Assembly: GCA_029959085.1 (NCBI GenBank)
Contig: JARWIR010000001.1
Location: 67,394,899-67,458,898, forward strand
Direction: 5' to 3'
Source of the DNA: Nemophila menziesii
Taxonomy: Eukaryota > Streptophyta > Magnoliopsida > Boraginales > Hydrophyllaceae
DNA length: 64,000 nt
The notes beneath the pieces were generated by a model. That model did no database searches. It saw only the letters and a program-made list of their open reading frames with translations, and was not told the origin of the DNA. A program made the position numbers and the translations under genes. Of this stretch, positions 8,447 to 20,510 are shown piece by piece (the first letter of the stretch is position 1; every line of letters begins with the position of its first letter).

Positions 8447-9318
8447 AAAGTCCATATATATTGCCTCAAGTCTAACTTTTTATTAGAATCTTCTTCCGTC
8501 TTATACTCTCATTCTCTCTCATTATCTCAACTTTGAAATTAGGGTTTCTTGTATATTACAATCTTATTCTATAAAAGATTGTGAACTAGTGTTAGACTGT
8601 ATTAGATTCTTGCTTGCATGTATCTAGATAAGATAGTCTCAATTGTTGACTAAGGTTTCTTATTGAAAACGTAAGGTATGGGTCAAACACTGTAATCGTT
8701 AAATAGAGAAATATTATGAAAGTGTAATCTTATTATATAGTGCATCAAACATTTCTTATAGATGCCCCAGTATGGATGTAGGCATATTACTGATGAACCA
8801 TGATAAAATTTTGTGATATTTTCTTTTCAGCAATCTTAATATATGATTTATATTCTTGTGATTAAAATATGTATTGAACTTGATACTATACTTTCTTAGG
8901 CTAAATGTGAGAACTAAAGACATAAGTATCTACAAAAATTGTATAAGATTCTATCTTTGGTTTCTCGGTGTTACGAAAGTTGTTCATACCTTTCATTATC
9001 GGTTCTTAATTATTGTTCTTTAATCAGTCTTCGAGAAAAATAATTTATGAGATTTATGAGAAAAATATTTTATTAGAAATTTTTTTATGTGTTTCTTTCA
9101 ATAGATTTGCTTGAGTTTTCTTTAAATCGGTTTGAAATCTTGTATAATAAATCTCATATATATCTTTACTATAAACTCGCATATCTTAGATTCTTTAAAA
9201 GGTTTTTTCGATATTTATCCTATATTATCTTTATTTATGGTTTTTTGGATGTCTGCTAACCCTAACAAGTGTGCTCTTGTATTATGTTATCTGATATTTG
9301 TCACATATCTGAGAATCT
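8447..9318 (+). other. Leader or LTR remnant of the Copia element
   Basis: This is AT-rich DNA without convincing frames. A start such as 9132 gives only a short hydrophobic translation. It precedes the Copia gag and is probably its 5' LTR/leader, but I could not find LTR ends or a TGGTATCAGAGC primer site. Confidence 0.35.
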
Positions 9319-10075
9319 ATGGCTACCACCGGACATAAGGTCTCAGTGTTCGATAAAAAAGTTGATTTCGGGGTTTGGAAAAAGAAGACGTGAGTATTAC
9401 TGTCTCATCACAAAGTGTTGCTGACTCTTGAGGCTAATACAACTAAGTGGTCCAAAGAAGCTATTAAAAGAAAGTCTGAAATCCATGAAGAATCCTACAA
9501 TATATCGTTTTGGAATCTATCTGAGACTGTAATAATAAAAGTTGATGGTTTAGAAATGACTATCGACTTATGGGGTAAACTTTAATCCTTATACACCGTC
9601 CAATTTGCTCCTAATCTTGCGTTTCTTAAGGGTATTTTGTTTACTTATAAGTGGATGCCTCTAAAATAATATATTCAAATATTGATGAATTCTTAAAATT
9701 TAACTTGGTTTTAAAAGGTTTTGAGATGGCCCTAGATGATACTAGTAAATGTACAATCCTATTAAACTCTATACCTGAATCTTATCAAGTTGTTAAACAT
9801 GCTTACTCCAATGTATGCCTTCATTTGATCAAATTTTTTCTCATTAAAAATAAGAGAATTGGAATTAAAGAATAAAAAAAGAGTTGGTAATAATCTCTTT
9901 GTGAAACACATAATTGAATCTCGTGGCCCTTTCAAACCTAATAAGGATAAGAAGAAAGGGAAATGTAATGAGATTATAAGTCAGAATCTAGAAAATGTTA
10001 TAATTGTGGCAAGGTTGGTCACCTTAGGAAAAATTGCTTTACATTTAAGAACAAAAATGATACCAATAAAATTTA
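9319..10075 (+). pseudogene. gag: Copia gag remnant with CCHC zinc knuckle
   Basis: The start MATTGHKVSVFDKKVDFGVW followed, after a stop at 9391-9393, by a VLLSHHKVLLTLEA-like segment matches the N-terminus of Copia gag. A frame at 9651-9875 continues with FLKFNLVLKGFEMALDD and LLNSIPESYQ, typical of the gag middle region. At 9996-10037 the codons spell a full CCHC knuckle, CYNCGKVGHLRKNC. Several frameshifts and stops separate these parts. This nucleocapsid-type protein would package element RNA; here it is dead. Confidence 0.85.
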
Positions 10076-11104
10076 ATCTAACATTGCATGCTTGACCTAA
10101 AAAATGATGATAAATCTGAAATATTAAATGTATTTGATATTGCATGTAAGTCTAACTAGATTCTTGATTTTGGAGGCACTTTTCATATGAGCCCTAATAA
10201 GGTCTAGTTTCATTAATTGAGGGAGTCTAAGTCTGAAATTATGTATATGGGGAACAATAATCTGAGACTGAGTAGTAGGACATTAGTTACCCTCACTGCT
10301 GTGAGGTGGATATCTGATATAAAAAGAAACCATATATATTTAGGTGTTTTATATTATCTTGGTTGTATATATAAAGTATAAAATGGTGTTATTATTGTGT
10401 ATAAGAATAATAAACTTGTCCTATGTGGAATAAAATATTTTGGTTTATATATTCTCGATGGCTTATGCGTTAAATCTGATATGAATAATGTTATTAGTAA
10501 CATTGAGAATGCAGCTACCGTTATATGAAACTTGAGACTTGGATATATGAGTCAATTAGGACTCAATGTTGAGAGTAAGGATGACTTGGTAGGCAAATAT
10601 TCTATCTCTAACTTAAATTTTTGTGAAACATGTGTGATGGCTAAACAACATGAAATGAAATATACTGTTGGGTTCATATGTCTAAATCTATACTTGAATA
10701 TATACATATTGATTTGTAGGTCCCTTAGAAACATGAAACTCGTGGGGGTAGAAGGCATTTCTTGTCTTTAGTGGATGATTACTCTACGATATTTTGGAAT
10801 TTTTAAGAAATAAAAGTGAAACTTTCATTGTCACTAAAGATTGTATTACTTTACAAGAAAAACAAAAACACTTAAGACCCTAAGAAAAAAATAATAGACT
10901 TGAATTATGTAATGATGATTTTGGTCATTTTTGTAATCTGCTTGGTATAATGAGACAGAGAGCTATTAGAAAACACCACATCAGAATGGTGTGGCTGAAA
11001 CAATGAATATAACACTTCTTGAGAAAATTAGATGTTTGCTTTTTTACTTTTGGTCTTTTAAAATCTTTTTGGGGTGAAGCTCTTTATACTGCTATCTATC
11101 TTAT
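10076..11104 (+). pseudogene. pol: Copia protease, GAG-pre-integrase and integrase start, decayed
   Basis: ILDFGGTFHMSPN near 10160 is a degraded aspartic protease active site (D-S-G would be expected; here D-F-G). It is followed by a pre-integrase region: a frame at 10532-10771 contains LRLGYMSQLGL and NFCETCVMAKQHEMKY. The integrase segment ends SFWGEALYTAIYLI at the junction with element C. RT and RNase H are not seen. Many stops show age; this is the oldest layer of the nest. Confidence 0.8.
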
Positions 11105-11573
11105 TGGTGGGGCCCACGCTGTGATAAAATAACGATATAAAAAGCACACACATCTTGGAAAGAACCACGAGAAAATCTTTGCAAGTGCACATATCGTTCG
11201 CAAGTAATAATTAAATAAGTAAATTTTTGTTCCCAGGAATGTACTCTGTTAGCTCAAACTCTTGTTCATATACAAGCGTAGATGTGATTATTTCATTAAA
11301 CTAAAAACATAAATAAAAGGAATATTTATTTGGTTTTATAAAGAAGAATTATATGCAACAAATAAGATTAGACTAATGAATGTAAATAAAGATGAATAAG
11401 AATGGAGATGAGATATAGATTAGGTCTGCTAGTATGAACATATCTTACTAAGTTGTTATTCTAATTATAAGAGTTAATTGAGCATATATATGTACTCGGG
11501 ATTATAAATCCCTCCTAACTTCTGCCAGGGTAGATTAGGAGGCAACCTCAAACAACAAGGGGACGTGTGTAAG
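11105..11573 (-). repeat. 3' LTR of element C, first part
   Basis: It begins TGGTGG directly at the Copia break and aligns with the solo LTR at 24779 (blocks accacgaga and cacatatcgtt). It is interrupted by D at GTAAG. Length with the second part is about 1.58 kb. Confidence 0.75.
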
Positions 11574-13146
11574 TGGTGGTCCTTTGTGTGTTCTAAAATA
11601 AATGCAATAAGGAAAAGAGAACCACAACCGCAAGTGTACGGTTGTCCAAAGTAATATAAGTGATAAAACAGATTCGTTCTCAGGGACGGAATGGTTGACT
11701 CTAATGCTTATCAGATAGTAGTTAATTTCACGTGAAAATAAGTAAATGATTTTAAGATTTGTTTGTTTAGTTTCTAATGCTAAGATAATAAAGTAAAATA
11801 CTAAGATAATGCAAGTAAATAATTAGACGCAAGAAAATAAAGTATTTACACAAGATGAGAAGGAAGTAATTGAGAGACGCAAGGATTTCACCTAATTATC
11901 ATTCATTTCATACATTTTTTAGGGACAAATTGGTAAATTTATATTGGTCGGGATTCGGATTTCTCCTTACCCACGTCAGGGTGGACTAAGGAGCAACTCT
12001 CAAGTGCTACAAACCCCGTCAGGGTGATCATAGTCCACTCTCAAGTGATTAAGTCTAAATTACCCAAAAGGCCATAGGTTTAATTAAGCTCGTCAGAGTC
12101 AAATAATTTCTAACCTATATTCCTTAATTAGTTATGTACCCAAACCCCCGTCAAGGTGATCCAATCACCACTAATTGGAATAGCCTAGATACTAAGTCCT
12201 ATTATTAATTGATCAGGTCAATAATAGTAAATAAATTGCAAATTAAAGAAAAATATAATTTACCCAATTTGATTTAAATAATAATTATCCCAAATTCAAA
12301 CATATGAAACGAAATCAAATTGGGATTAACCCATTATGTGTTCTCAAGCACTTAATTAAATTAGCCCATACTAATGCGGAAAACTAAATTAAAAGAAATA
12401 AAATTGTTCATACTGTTTTACAGAAAGAAATAAAAGAAAAACCTAATTGCGGAATTAGATTACCTGTGATTTGGAGATATAGACCGTCTCCAGCTCTGTA
12501 GCTTTTCTGCTTCCTTGCCTTGACTTCTCTCCGATGTTCTTCTTTTTAAAATATGAATTGTTTGTAAAATAGAAGTCAAAACCCTTATTTATACTTAGAA
12601 ATTCTGACTTGGACCTTAGGCTTAGGTTTAAATGAAATAATAACGGCCCAAGTTCATTATCTTAGCCCAAAATCCCGTAACTGCTGCACCACCTCCGCTA
12701 AAACAGCTCTAACTGACTCGTTTCAACTCGGATTGACCTCATTAAAGTTGCTAAAGTTCCGTAACTCAATGGGGCACGTTTTCTCTCCGCAAGTCAGCGG
12801 CTAAATCTACTCTTAGGTGGCTCGAAATCAGCAATCTCTGGCAATTTTCCAGATTTACAGCTTTAAAATATCAATTCTTACGGGATTTGTCTTCATGCTT
12901 TGACTCCATATCACGATCTTTGAATTTATTCTCGGGTTCCTCTCCTTGCTAATTTCAAAACCTACAAACTTTTCACTAAAATACCCAATATTACGCGCAC
13001 AAGTTTAATAAATTAAAAATACTAGAAATAAAAGAGGAAATTCGGATTATTGCATATTTAGTCCAAAAGTCTATCAAAATAAACGAATAAACACAAAAAA
13101 TGATGTCTCCCAAGGGCATAAAATTAGAACATTTAGGGAGACATCA
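11574..13146 (-). repeat. 3' LTR of element D
   Basis: It begins TGGTGGTCC and ends GAGACATCA as read on the + strand. It is nearly the same as 20511-22085. A TATAAATA box (complement of 12586-12593) lies in the middle, and CCC-TGAC-GGG dyads are spaced through 11980-12160. Confidence 0.93.
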
Positions 13147-13165
13147 AGACCCCCAACTCAAACCT
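13147..13165 (-). other. Polypurine tract of element D
   Basis: The complement of AGACCCCCAACTCAAACCT lies directly inside the 3' LTR and is almost identical to the tract of element A. Confidence 0.85.
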
Positions 13166-14609
13166 TTGTCGTCCCGACAAAGCAAAATTAAAACAAAGGG
13201 GTAAGAAAGTCATTGCAAGAGAAGGTAGAAGCTAGCAAATAAACCTAAAGCAATTCTTAAAATAAATCTCATATAGTGAAACTCTAGGAACTAGTATACA
13301 CATACACCTATTATGCAAAATCGAACACAAATAATCTCAATCATAGAACTAAAGTAGCAATGCTTGAAGGTTACACTTGTACTCATCTCTGTATGATGGC
13401 TATAGGGTGTTCCTCAATCCTAACTCGCTTTGAACGCTCCACTTAGTATACTCCTTATTAACAGAATCATTAATTCACTATGCACTTAGGAATCACGAGG
13501 ACTTTAAGGTTTTAGCGTAGGCTTAGGGACGGTGTGGTATGTATATTTGGTAAATTTGAAGTGAGCTTTTGGCTCTCTCCTCACTTACCATCAACAACTG
13601 TCCACGAGCTTGAGTTTACACTCATATAATATTCTCACTCAACCCATTTGACGCGCTAATGTTGCGTCGCCATGTCAACCCAATATATATACTAAGATGA
13701 TTTCCAAAAATATTCCACTTTGCCGGTTTATTTTATTTTTTCTTTTTGTTTTCTTTTTCATTTTTTTTTGTAAAAGATACCCATGACCCTCGTTTTGATG
13801 TGAAAGGTCATGTCTCTTATAAGTTTTTTCTTTTTCTCTCTTTTTTTTAAAATCCCGGAAAAGGGTTACACATAATAATATCATCTTTTTAATTTTTGTG
13901 TCTCAGTGCAAACACATATAATCCCCTCCCACTGTAGTTTCCCAAATGTGGACCCTCCACCCCAAACTCAAGCTCGAGACAGGTCTCAGGATCGTGATTC
14001 AAGTGCGGGTCATTTGGTCATGCCTAATAATCTAAAGGATAATGGGTTTATATCATGGCGACAAAAGAAAAGGCTTAAGGCTCAAAATTGGGCTAAGACG
14101 GATAAAATTATTATAAGGGATAGCAGGCTAAAAGGCTACAAATGGCTATCAAAGAACTGCCCTATCATTTTCCTAAGTACATAGCTCGTCTTTAGTTCAT
14201 ATTTAAGTGGGTTCTCTACTAATTAGGATTTCACGTTCTACACACCAAACATATTCCTTAAGTACAAGCTTACTTCATTTGCAGTGTTCATTAATTTTTC
14301 CTATCAATTACCTATGTTCGCATGCAATTCTAAGTGCGTTTTATATTAGTCCCTAAAGTTCACTATTTACTATCATAGATTTACTAAAAGTATGCTTAAA
14401 GGGACATTTAAAATCTTCTATAGTCTAACGCAACTCCGAAAATTATTTTATTGAAAGCAAATAAAACACGTAACACATAAAAACTCGGATGAGGCAACGA
14501 ACCCCACCCCAAACTCAAAAATGAGCCGTGTCCCCACGACTCAAAAAAGACTCAACACAATAAACTAAACTAAACAAAACTAAAACGCGGAAGGGATAGA
14601 AAACGTATC
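13166..14609 (-). other. 3' UTR of element D
   Basis: It is colinear with 4865-6315 of element A in reverse. It holds the hairpin 14523-14542 and complement copies of GAGTTTGGGGTG at 13958-13969 and 14505-14516. A forward frame at 13906-14184 only reads through conserved UTR sequence. Confidence 0.75.
14523..14542 (-). other. Conserved hairpin (element D)
   Basis: In element orientation the arms are GAGTCGTG and CACGGCTC around a GGGA loop. One A-to-G change turns a U-A pair into U-G, so pairing is kept in RNA. Confidence 0.8.
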
Positions 14610-15930
14610 TCAACCAGTGCATGGCTGGTCATCGGTGTTGCGTCCATGGACTTTATCCTTCGTAAGTAACCCATAGGTGGCGTGTTGAATGGTGCTCACC
14701 CCCATTATCATGTTTCGGATAAGTTCCAGCTCTTTCGTAACGTTTCTTAAAGTAGAAATCATCTTCACTTGGTTCTCTTCTAACACCTTGACTTTCGCTT
14801 CCAACTCGTGATCTGTATGCATCTTCATCTTTGGAGGAGCTCTAGGAGTTATTACCGCTCGTATTACTTCATCATGAGCATTCTGGATTGAAGTTAAATC
14901 CATGTTCTCTCCAACTGCCACACGGTCGATTTCTGCGTTCCTACGCGGGACTTTTGCGTCTAGACACAAAGTAGTGATGGTACAAGGGAACTTGAGATTT
15001 TGTTGCGTAGTTGGAACTCTTGCAAACTCCATGATGGTGTCATAAATCATACAAGCAACATCCATTGGTTTCTCCTCAATAATACACTTGATAAATATAA
15101 GATGCTCCTTTTTCACTTCCGAGATGTGTTTGATTCTGAAGAAGGTTGGAATTATGAAACGGGACCACACTTTAGCACAAGGTAACAAATTACTGCTATC
15201 ATTTGTCCAGGATACCTCTCTCCTTCGGGAATTGGGCAAGCCCCATTAACAAGTACTTTCCCCCAAAGGGATTCATAATCGAAAGAAGGATCATTAATGG
15301 ATTCTTGGAAAGGGCATAGTCCAGTATAGTTGGGTAATTTCAATAATTCCGAATAAGCTCAACGGGGAAAGGAACTACCTTTTTGCAAACCATGACTGCT
15401 TCTTTTGAAAAGGCTAAACCTTCATAAAAATCTCGTACCAAGGTAGGAATATACTCAAGCTTCCTTTCTCATAATTCTTTCCAACCCAACTTGTCACAAG
15501 TAATACCATAATATTTAAAATCACTATTCATAATACCCTTAGGAAGATCCATCTCCTAACCAAACTTCAAATAATCAATTCTATCACGAACCCGATAATT
15601 CCAAGACACGAAAACTCTCTTTGGCTTTTGAGCCCATACCTTTCTACGCGGAGGTTTCTGTTGTTGAACGGGTTCGTCAGGAATTTCTTGTTCTGTTTCT
15701 TCCTCAATCTCCTCTTCACTTTCTTCCTCACTTTCATCAATTAATCTACTCTTTTTCGGGTTAGCCTTGCTCGGATTTTCTTTTCTTTTCGGACTAACTG
15801 GGATTTGTTCAGTCTTTTTGGAGCGTGAATCCGGAATCTCAATTGCTTGTTCTGGGCTAGCACCAACATTGTTCTTGTTTCTTGGTATGTTTCTTCGATA
15901 ATTACACATGGAATCAGTTCTGTTAGTCAT
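14610..15930 (-). pseudogene. Extra (env-position) ORF of element D, broken
   Basis: This is the homologue of 3548-4864. The start MTNRT and the acidic/basic N-terminus are at 15930-15556. The central region follows at 15343-15152 (MKLPNYTGLCPFQESINDPS) and 15239-14610 (VWSRFIIPTFFRIKH, KFPCTITTLCLDAKVP). The C-terminal coiled-coil segment (ELEAKVKVLEENQVKM) is intact. At least two frameshifts and a stop separate these parts. Similar length and order to the intact ORF in A show that it decayed after insertion. Confidence 0.88.
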
Positions 15931-16320
15931 CTCTTTTCACCCCAAACTCAAAACTTCAAATAGTGATAAAGCTAGAGAAAAGCTTAGAACTTTGATGTTT
16001 TGAGGCTTAAAACTTGAAGAATATGGTGGAATATGAGATGGGTAAAGGTTAATTGAGAAGAATTGTGGAGAAATTGGGTTTAATTTGAAGGCTAGCAAGA
16101 AGAAATTTTAGGAGAAAAGTGGCAATTTGATGGTGTTTTGGAGAGGATATGAGTTGATTGTTGTTTTTGTGATGAAAGAGGGCTTGGTTTGATGATTTTA
16201 TAGCTGTTAGATGATGATTTTTGGAGTAGGTGGAGGCTAGGATTCGGAATAAGAGGTTGGCTTGGAAAAGAAGGTAAAAAATTAGGTTTTAAAGCATAAA
16301 AAACCACCTCTCGCAACAGC

Positions 16321-16740
16321 GCCGGCTAGACGGTATGCCGGTCGCGGTGGCGGCGAAAAATAATTTCCAAATTCGATTTTTTTTTACCTCAGACGCAAGC
16401 CACCTTGCGTCAATGCTGACACATTGGTTAGAGAATTCCAGCTTCGTTGATTGGCTAGCTGGCGGCTGACCGACATGCCGGCCGCGTGTTGCTGGCGCAT
16501 CGTCAGACGCGGTACCCTGCGTCAAAGCTGACGCAGTGGTCAAAACTTTTCCTCTCGCTGGCCGGCTAGCAAGCGGCTGACCGGCATGCCGGCGGATCCT
16601 CGCTGGCGCGAATGAAGACGCCACGTCTTGCGTCAAAGCTGACGCAATGGTCAGAGAGTTTGGGGGTCTTCAGCTCGTTTTGCCGGCTAGCCGGTCATCT
16701 GACTGGCATGCCGGTCCGACCTGCTGTTGACTCCAATTTT
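16321..16740 (-). repeat. Paired GGCTAGC / GGCATGCC palindromes in element D
   Basis: Four repeat units each contain a CTAG-centred dyad followed by a CATG-centred dyad (TATG in one). Centre spacing is 19, 19 and 20 bp in three units (16456/16475, 16567/16586, 16688/16708) and shorter in the unit at 16321. Between units lie TGCGTCAAAGCTGACGCA-type inverted repeats. The unit period is about 110-140 bp. The motif differs completely from that of A, but position and paired layout agree. Confidence 0.85.
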
Positions 16741-16786
16741 TTCGTTTTCTCGTCGTTTTGACACCAAACCCACGACTCTTTTACCC

Positions 16787-16940
16787 CTGAAATCATCAAA
16801 AACAACTACCCTTCCTTATTTCTTAATAATAAACACTAAATTAACGAATTTAATCTATTATACACTACGAAAATCAAAATACTTAAACTAATATACAAGC
16901 AATTGGCTTTTGTTTAACGTCGTTAAGCTCGACGGGTTAC
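16787..16940 (-). other. Putative intron of element D (154 bp)
   Basis: In element orientation it starts AG-GTAACCCGTC, contains the TTAACG-A-CGTTAA block and ends GATGATTTCAG-GGG. Length is within 1 bp of the interval in A. Confidence 0.45.
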
Positions 16941-17114
16941 CTCGTGTTTCATTCTTTGATATAACCTCCCCAGCAGTGAGTGAGGTTGTCAACATTTGCT
17001 ACTCAAAATTTGCATCCCTTGGCTTTTATTCCAACTAGTTTGTCCGAGATAACCTTTGCGACCATGAATGGTCATAGCCAATAGTTCTTTGATTCACGTG
17101 TCTTTGGAGGAGGT

Positions 17115-20100
17115 TTAAGGCTTTTTCATAGCGACTTCTTTGCCCACTTTGAACTCCTTTTTCTTTCTTTCTTTCTTAGGTTCTTTTGGAACCTTCGTGA
17201 CACGTGCTTTAGCTTTCTTCTTTGCATGATCGAGGTGTGGACTTCCCTTAGGATTTGGAGGAACTTTAATTGGTGGTTTTTTTCTTAGCTCTTTTTCCTC
17301 CACTCCTAAGGTTTCCACAACTTTAGTTGGCTCTTTTGGTACCTGTTCAATTACATCTACACGGAAGCAATCCTCCTTGGAATCTGGAAATTTCATTCTG
17401 AACACGTTGAACTTCACCTCCTCGTCTTGGATTCTCATAATCATTTCTCCGTTTTCTACATCAATTAAAGTACGCCCCGTGGCTAGGAATGGTCTTCCCA
17501 AGATAATGGGGACATTCCTATCCACGTCGTAATCAAGTAAAAACAAAATCAACGGGAAAAATTAACGTACCTGCCTTGACGAGGACATCTTCTATTCGTC
17601 CCTCTGGATGGACGAGGGATCTATCAGCCATCTGTAAGACCATCGATGCTGGCTTCGCATCCCCTATCTTTAATTTCTCAAAGATTGATTTGGGCATAAG
17701 ATTAATACTTGCACCCAAATTGCATAGCACTTTTCCTTTCCACTCATTACCAATAGATATCGGAATTGTAAAGCTCCCAGGATCAAGTAGTTTTGGAGGT
17801 AAATTATTCTGACATATATCCAGTGTTCTAAAACAAGGCCGCCTAGGCGCCTAGGCGCTCCGACTAGGCGTTCCAAGGCGCGTTCCGCCTAAAATTTCTC
17901 TCGAAGGTGGCTCGAAGGTTCGTCGACGAATAATCTAATTAATAAACTACCCAATCAAGTTAATGGGTCCCCCAAACCGAATACTACCTAGAATGCTAGC
18001 CAATAAATTACTAATTCAATCTAATCCAACTCAACACATAAGAAAATATAAAGAAAAAACTACTTAGGTTAGAGATTTTACGCGCGAGGAAAAATTAAGG
18101 TATGATTTTTCAAATTTAAGTCTAGATTTCTCGAATTGGTAATTTTTTAGGTTAATAATAATAATAATATTTTATTACTGTTATATAGTTAAATATATAT
18201 TACTTATGTTAAATTGATCTACTTTAAGTATATTAGGATGTATATAATAGCCAATTAAATGTATTAGTAATGTATATTTAATGTAAATTAATATAAAATA
18301 CGCCTAGGGAGAAACCGCCTAAATTCCGATTAATAGGCCGCCTAGCCATCTAGGCGCTCGAAGGTGGTCGACCGCCCTAATAGTGCCTAGCGCCTTTTAG
18401 AACCATGCATATATCACTACATTTTTCAGGTAAACCAATCATCTCATTATCGCAATATGGCCTATGGTTGGTGAGGGCTCTTTTCAGAAACTTAGCATAG
18501 TTAGGTACATCTCTAATAACTTCTAACAACGGAATATTTATGCTAAGACCTCTTACCTTGTTAAAGAATTTTTGATAATCAGCCATATCACCTTTCTTTT
18601 GAACTCTCGATGGAAATGGTGGAGGAGGACGGTTTATTATAATATCATCTTTCTTTTTCGGAACTTCAACAGGCCTCTCCACTTCTTCTACTTCAAACTC
18701 TTTATCTTTATCCACCACATCCTTTTCTTTTCTAACAACTTCCTTCTCTTTCATAACATGAGAGAGATGATTTTGCAATCTTTGATTTGGATTGGATTTT
18801 TAGTGTCACTAGGGAGTTGCCCTTGTGTACGTTGATTCAATTGTTTTGACATTTGCGAAACTTGAGTCTTTAACATCTGAATGTGTGCTTCAGCAGCTTG
18901 TTGCCTTTGGATTGACTATGCATAGAGGGCAATCAAACTTTCTACGGTTTTCTGAAGGTTATTTGTATCTTCTTGTGGTTGAGCAGGTAAGGCTTTCTGG
19001 TTCATGGTGTCATCATCATTGTCTTGAGGAGGTTGTCTCTGAGTATAATTTCCTTGATTCTGTCCCCCTTGATAATTTTTTTTCGGTCTTGGATTATAGT
19101 TGTTACCTTGGGGACGCGGCTGATATGCGTAAGTCGGATTTGCTGCCCCATTAGGATTTGAATACTGAAAACCAGGATTGTTTCTGTTAGGTTGATATCC
19201 TTGACCATTCGAATTGAAATTCCCTCGGTTGGAAACAAACATCACAGACTCTTGATTATTCTGACAATTCTCCCATTCATGATCATTCACACCATAATAC
19301 GAACATCCATAAACTTCTTGTGCGGCATTTACTTCAACCCTTCTACTCGAAAAACATTCTTTCACGGCTAAGGTGAGTTGCTTCAGTTGTTGTTCCAATG
19401 TGGTTTTTAGTTTGTTCTCTAAAGAAGTGAACTTTTCTTCAATGTTTACATTATGAACTCCTCCTTTAACTGGTGTTCTTACAGTATTCCACCCCACTTC
19501 ATTGTCGACCGTTCTATCCAAAATAATTCTTTCGTGAACGTGTTGAACTCTTAAAAATGCACTACCACATAATAAATCCAAATCTTTTCGTGAACCACCA
19601 TCAAGACCGTTATAGAAATTTTTCAATTGTTGTTGATCTGAATGGCCATGATTGGGGACTCTTTGTAAGCAATTCTGAAATCTCGACCAACTTCTACCCA
19701 ACACTTCATCATATTCTTGTCGGAAATGTGTTAACTCGAGTTGAGCATCCAACCTCATGTTGGACGGATAATACCTATCGCAAAACGCAGCCTGTAACTG
19801 TTCCCAATTACTAATCTTTCCCGGATCTTGTGAAAAATGCCAATCACTCGCTCTATCTATCAAGAAAAATCTGAATGTAGCAAAATACATTTGCTCTTTT
19901 GTTACTCCTTGAGTGATGTACGAATCGCAGATTTGCATAGATTTTTGTACTGCGCGAATTGGATCTTCTCCGGGCTTGCCACGAAAATTTCCGAAATTTT
20001 GAAACTGAGCTAACATACCCGAATCGGGACGAAATCTCAGAACATTGATATTAGCTGGGCCAATCCCAAGAGGAGGAGCAAGGAATGGTTCTTGTGCTGG

Positions 20101-20381
20101 ACCGGTAAGGAACCATGGTTTGGCTACTTGGATTGAACCGGAGGATTAGGGACAACTGGAGGGTTAGGAATCGGTGGCGCTATTGGCTAGCCATTCGCGT
20201 CTAGCTGAACTCCTTGTCCATTATTGTCATGGAGGTTAAGATTATCCATTTCGTTAGCTAGTCTTTCTACTTCTTGTACTTCTTGTTCTTTCCTTCTCCT
20301 GTTAGCAAGTCTGACTAATGATTCAGGATTATCAAGGATCGGAGGTAATGGTTCAAGATCCTTAAAGAGTCTACTTCGCAT
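17115..20381 (-). pseudogene. gag-pro: gag-protease of element D with Lys-rich tail, no RT
   Basis: The gag N-terminus (start MRSRLFKDLEPLPP) is at 20381-20187. The main gag domain is at 20016-18916 (ICDSYITQGVTKEQMYF, LDLLCGSAFLRVQ). The zinc knuckle reads CSYYGVNDHEWENC: its second Cys is Tyr, where G has CSNCGTQDHDWETC. Protease follows at 17730-17533, but the catalytic Asp of DLGAS is Asn (NLGASINLMP). Frame 17552-17115 has the end of protease (VPIILGRPFLATGRTLIDV) and then a Lys/Pro-rich tail of about 80 residues in place of RT. Frameshifts and stops interrupt the gene, and a MITE is inserted at 17821. The tail is shared with F. Confidence 0.88.
17821..18407. mobile_element. hAT-like MITE (587 bp) in the gag-pro region of D
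   Basis: An exact 8-bp target duplication, catatatc, flanks it (17813-17820 and 18408-18415). Ends are CAGTGTTCTAAAA and, reversed, CATGGTTCTAAAA. Both subterminal regions are packed with GCCTAGGCG-type motifs, as in binding sites for hAT transposases. No ORF is present. Element G shows the empty-site sequence at the matching place. Confidence 0.9.
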
Positions 20382-20486
20382 ACACCAAACCTAAAGACCT
20401 GAAAAAGATGAACAAACAAAGCGTAAAACTGAAAAATAAAAATGCAACTAACACTAAAGGATAAACACCGGGGTCACACGCTACCG

Positions 20487-20504
20487 TCCCCGGCAGCGGC
20501 GCCA
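20487..20504 (-). other. Primer binding site of element D
   Basis: Read on the minus strand, TGGCGCCGCTGCCGGGGA lies 6 nt inside the LTR end. It closely resembles the complement of the 3' end of plant tRNA-Asp, the usual primer of Athila elements. Conservation continues past the site (GTAGCGTGTGACCCCGGTG) in D, E and G. Confidence 0.85.
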
Positions 20505-20510
20505 AAAACT

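Noticed and set aside
8447..9318. Copia LTR with defined ends
   Set aside because: Position is suitable, but I found neither a terminal TG..CA pair nor a tRNA-Met primer site.
17533..20016. Forward-strand frames (17576-17812, 18572-19154, 19557-19814) as genes
   Set aside because: They are shadows of the gag-protease reading frame on the minus strand.
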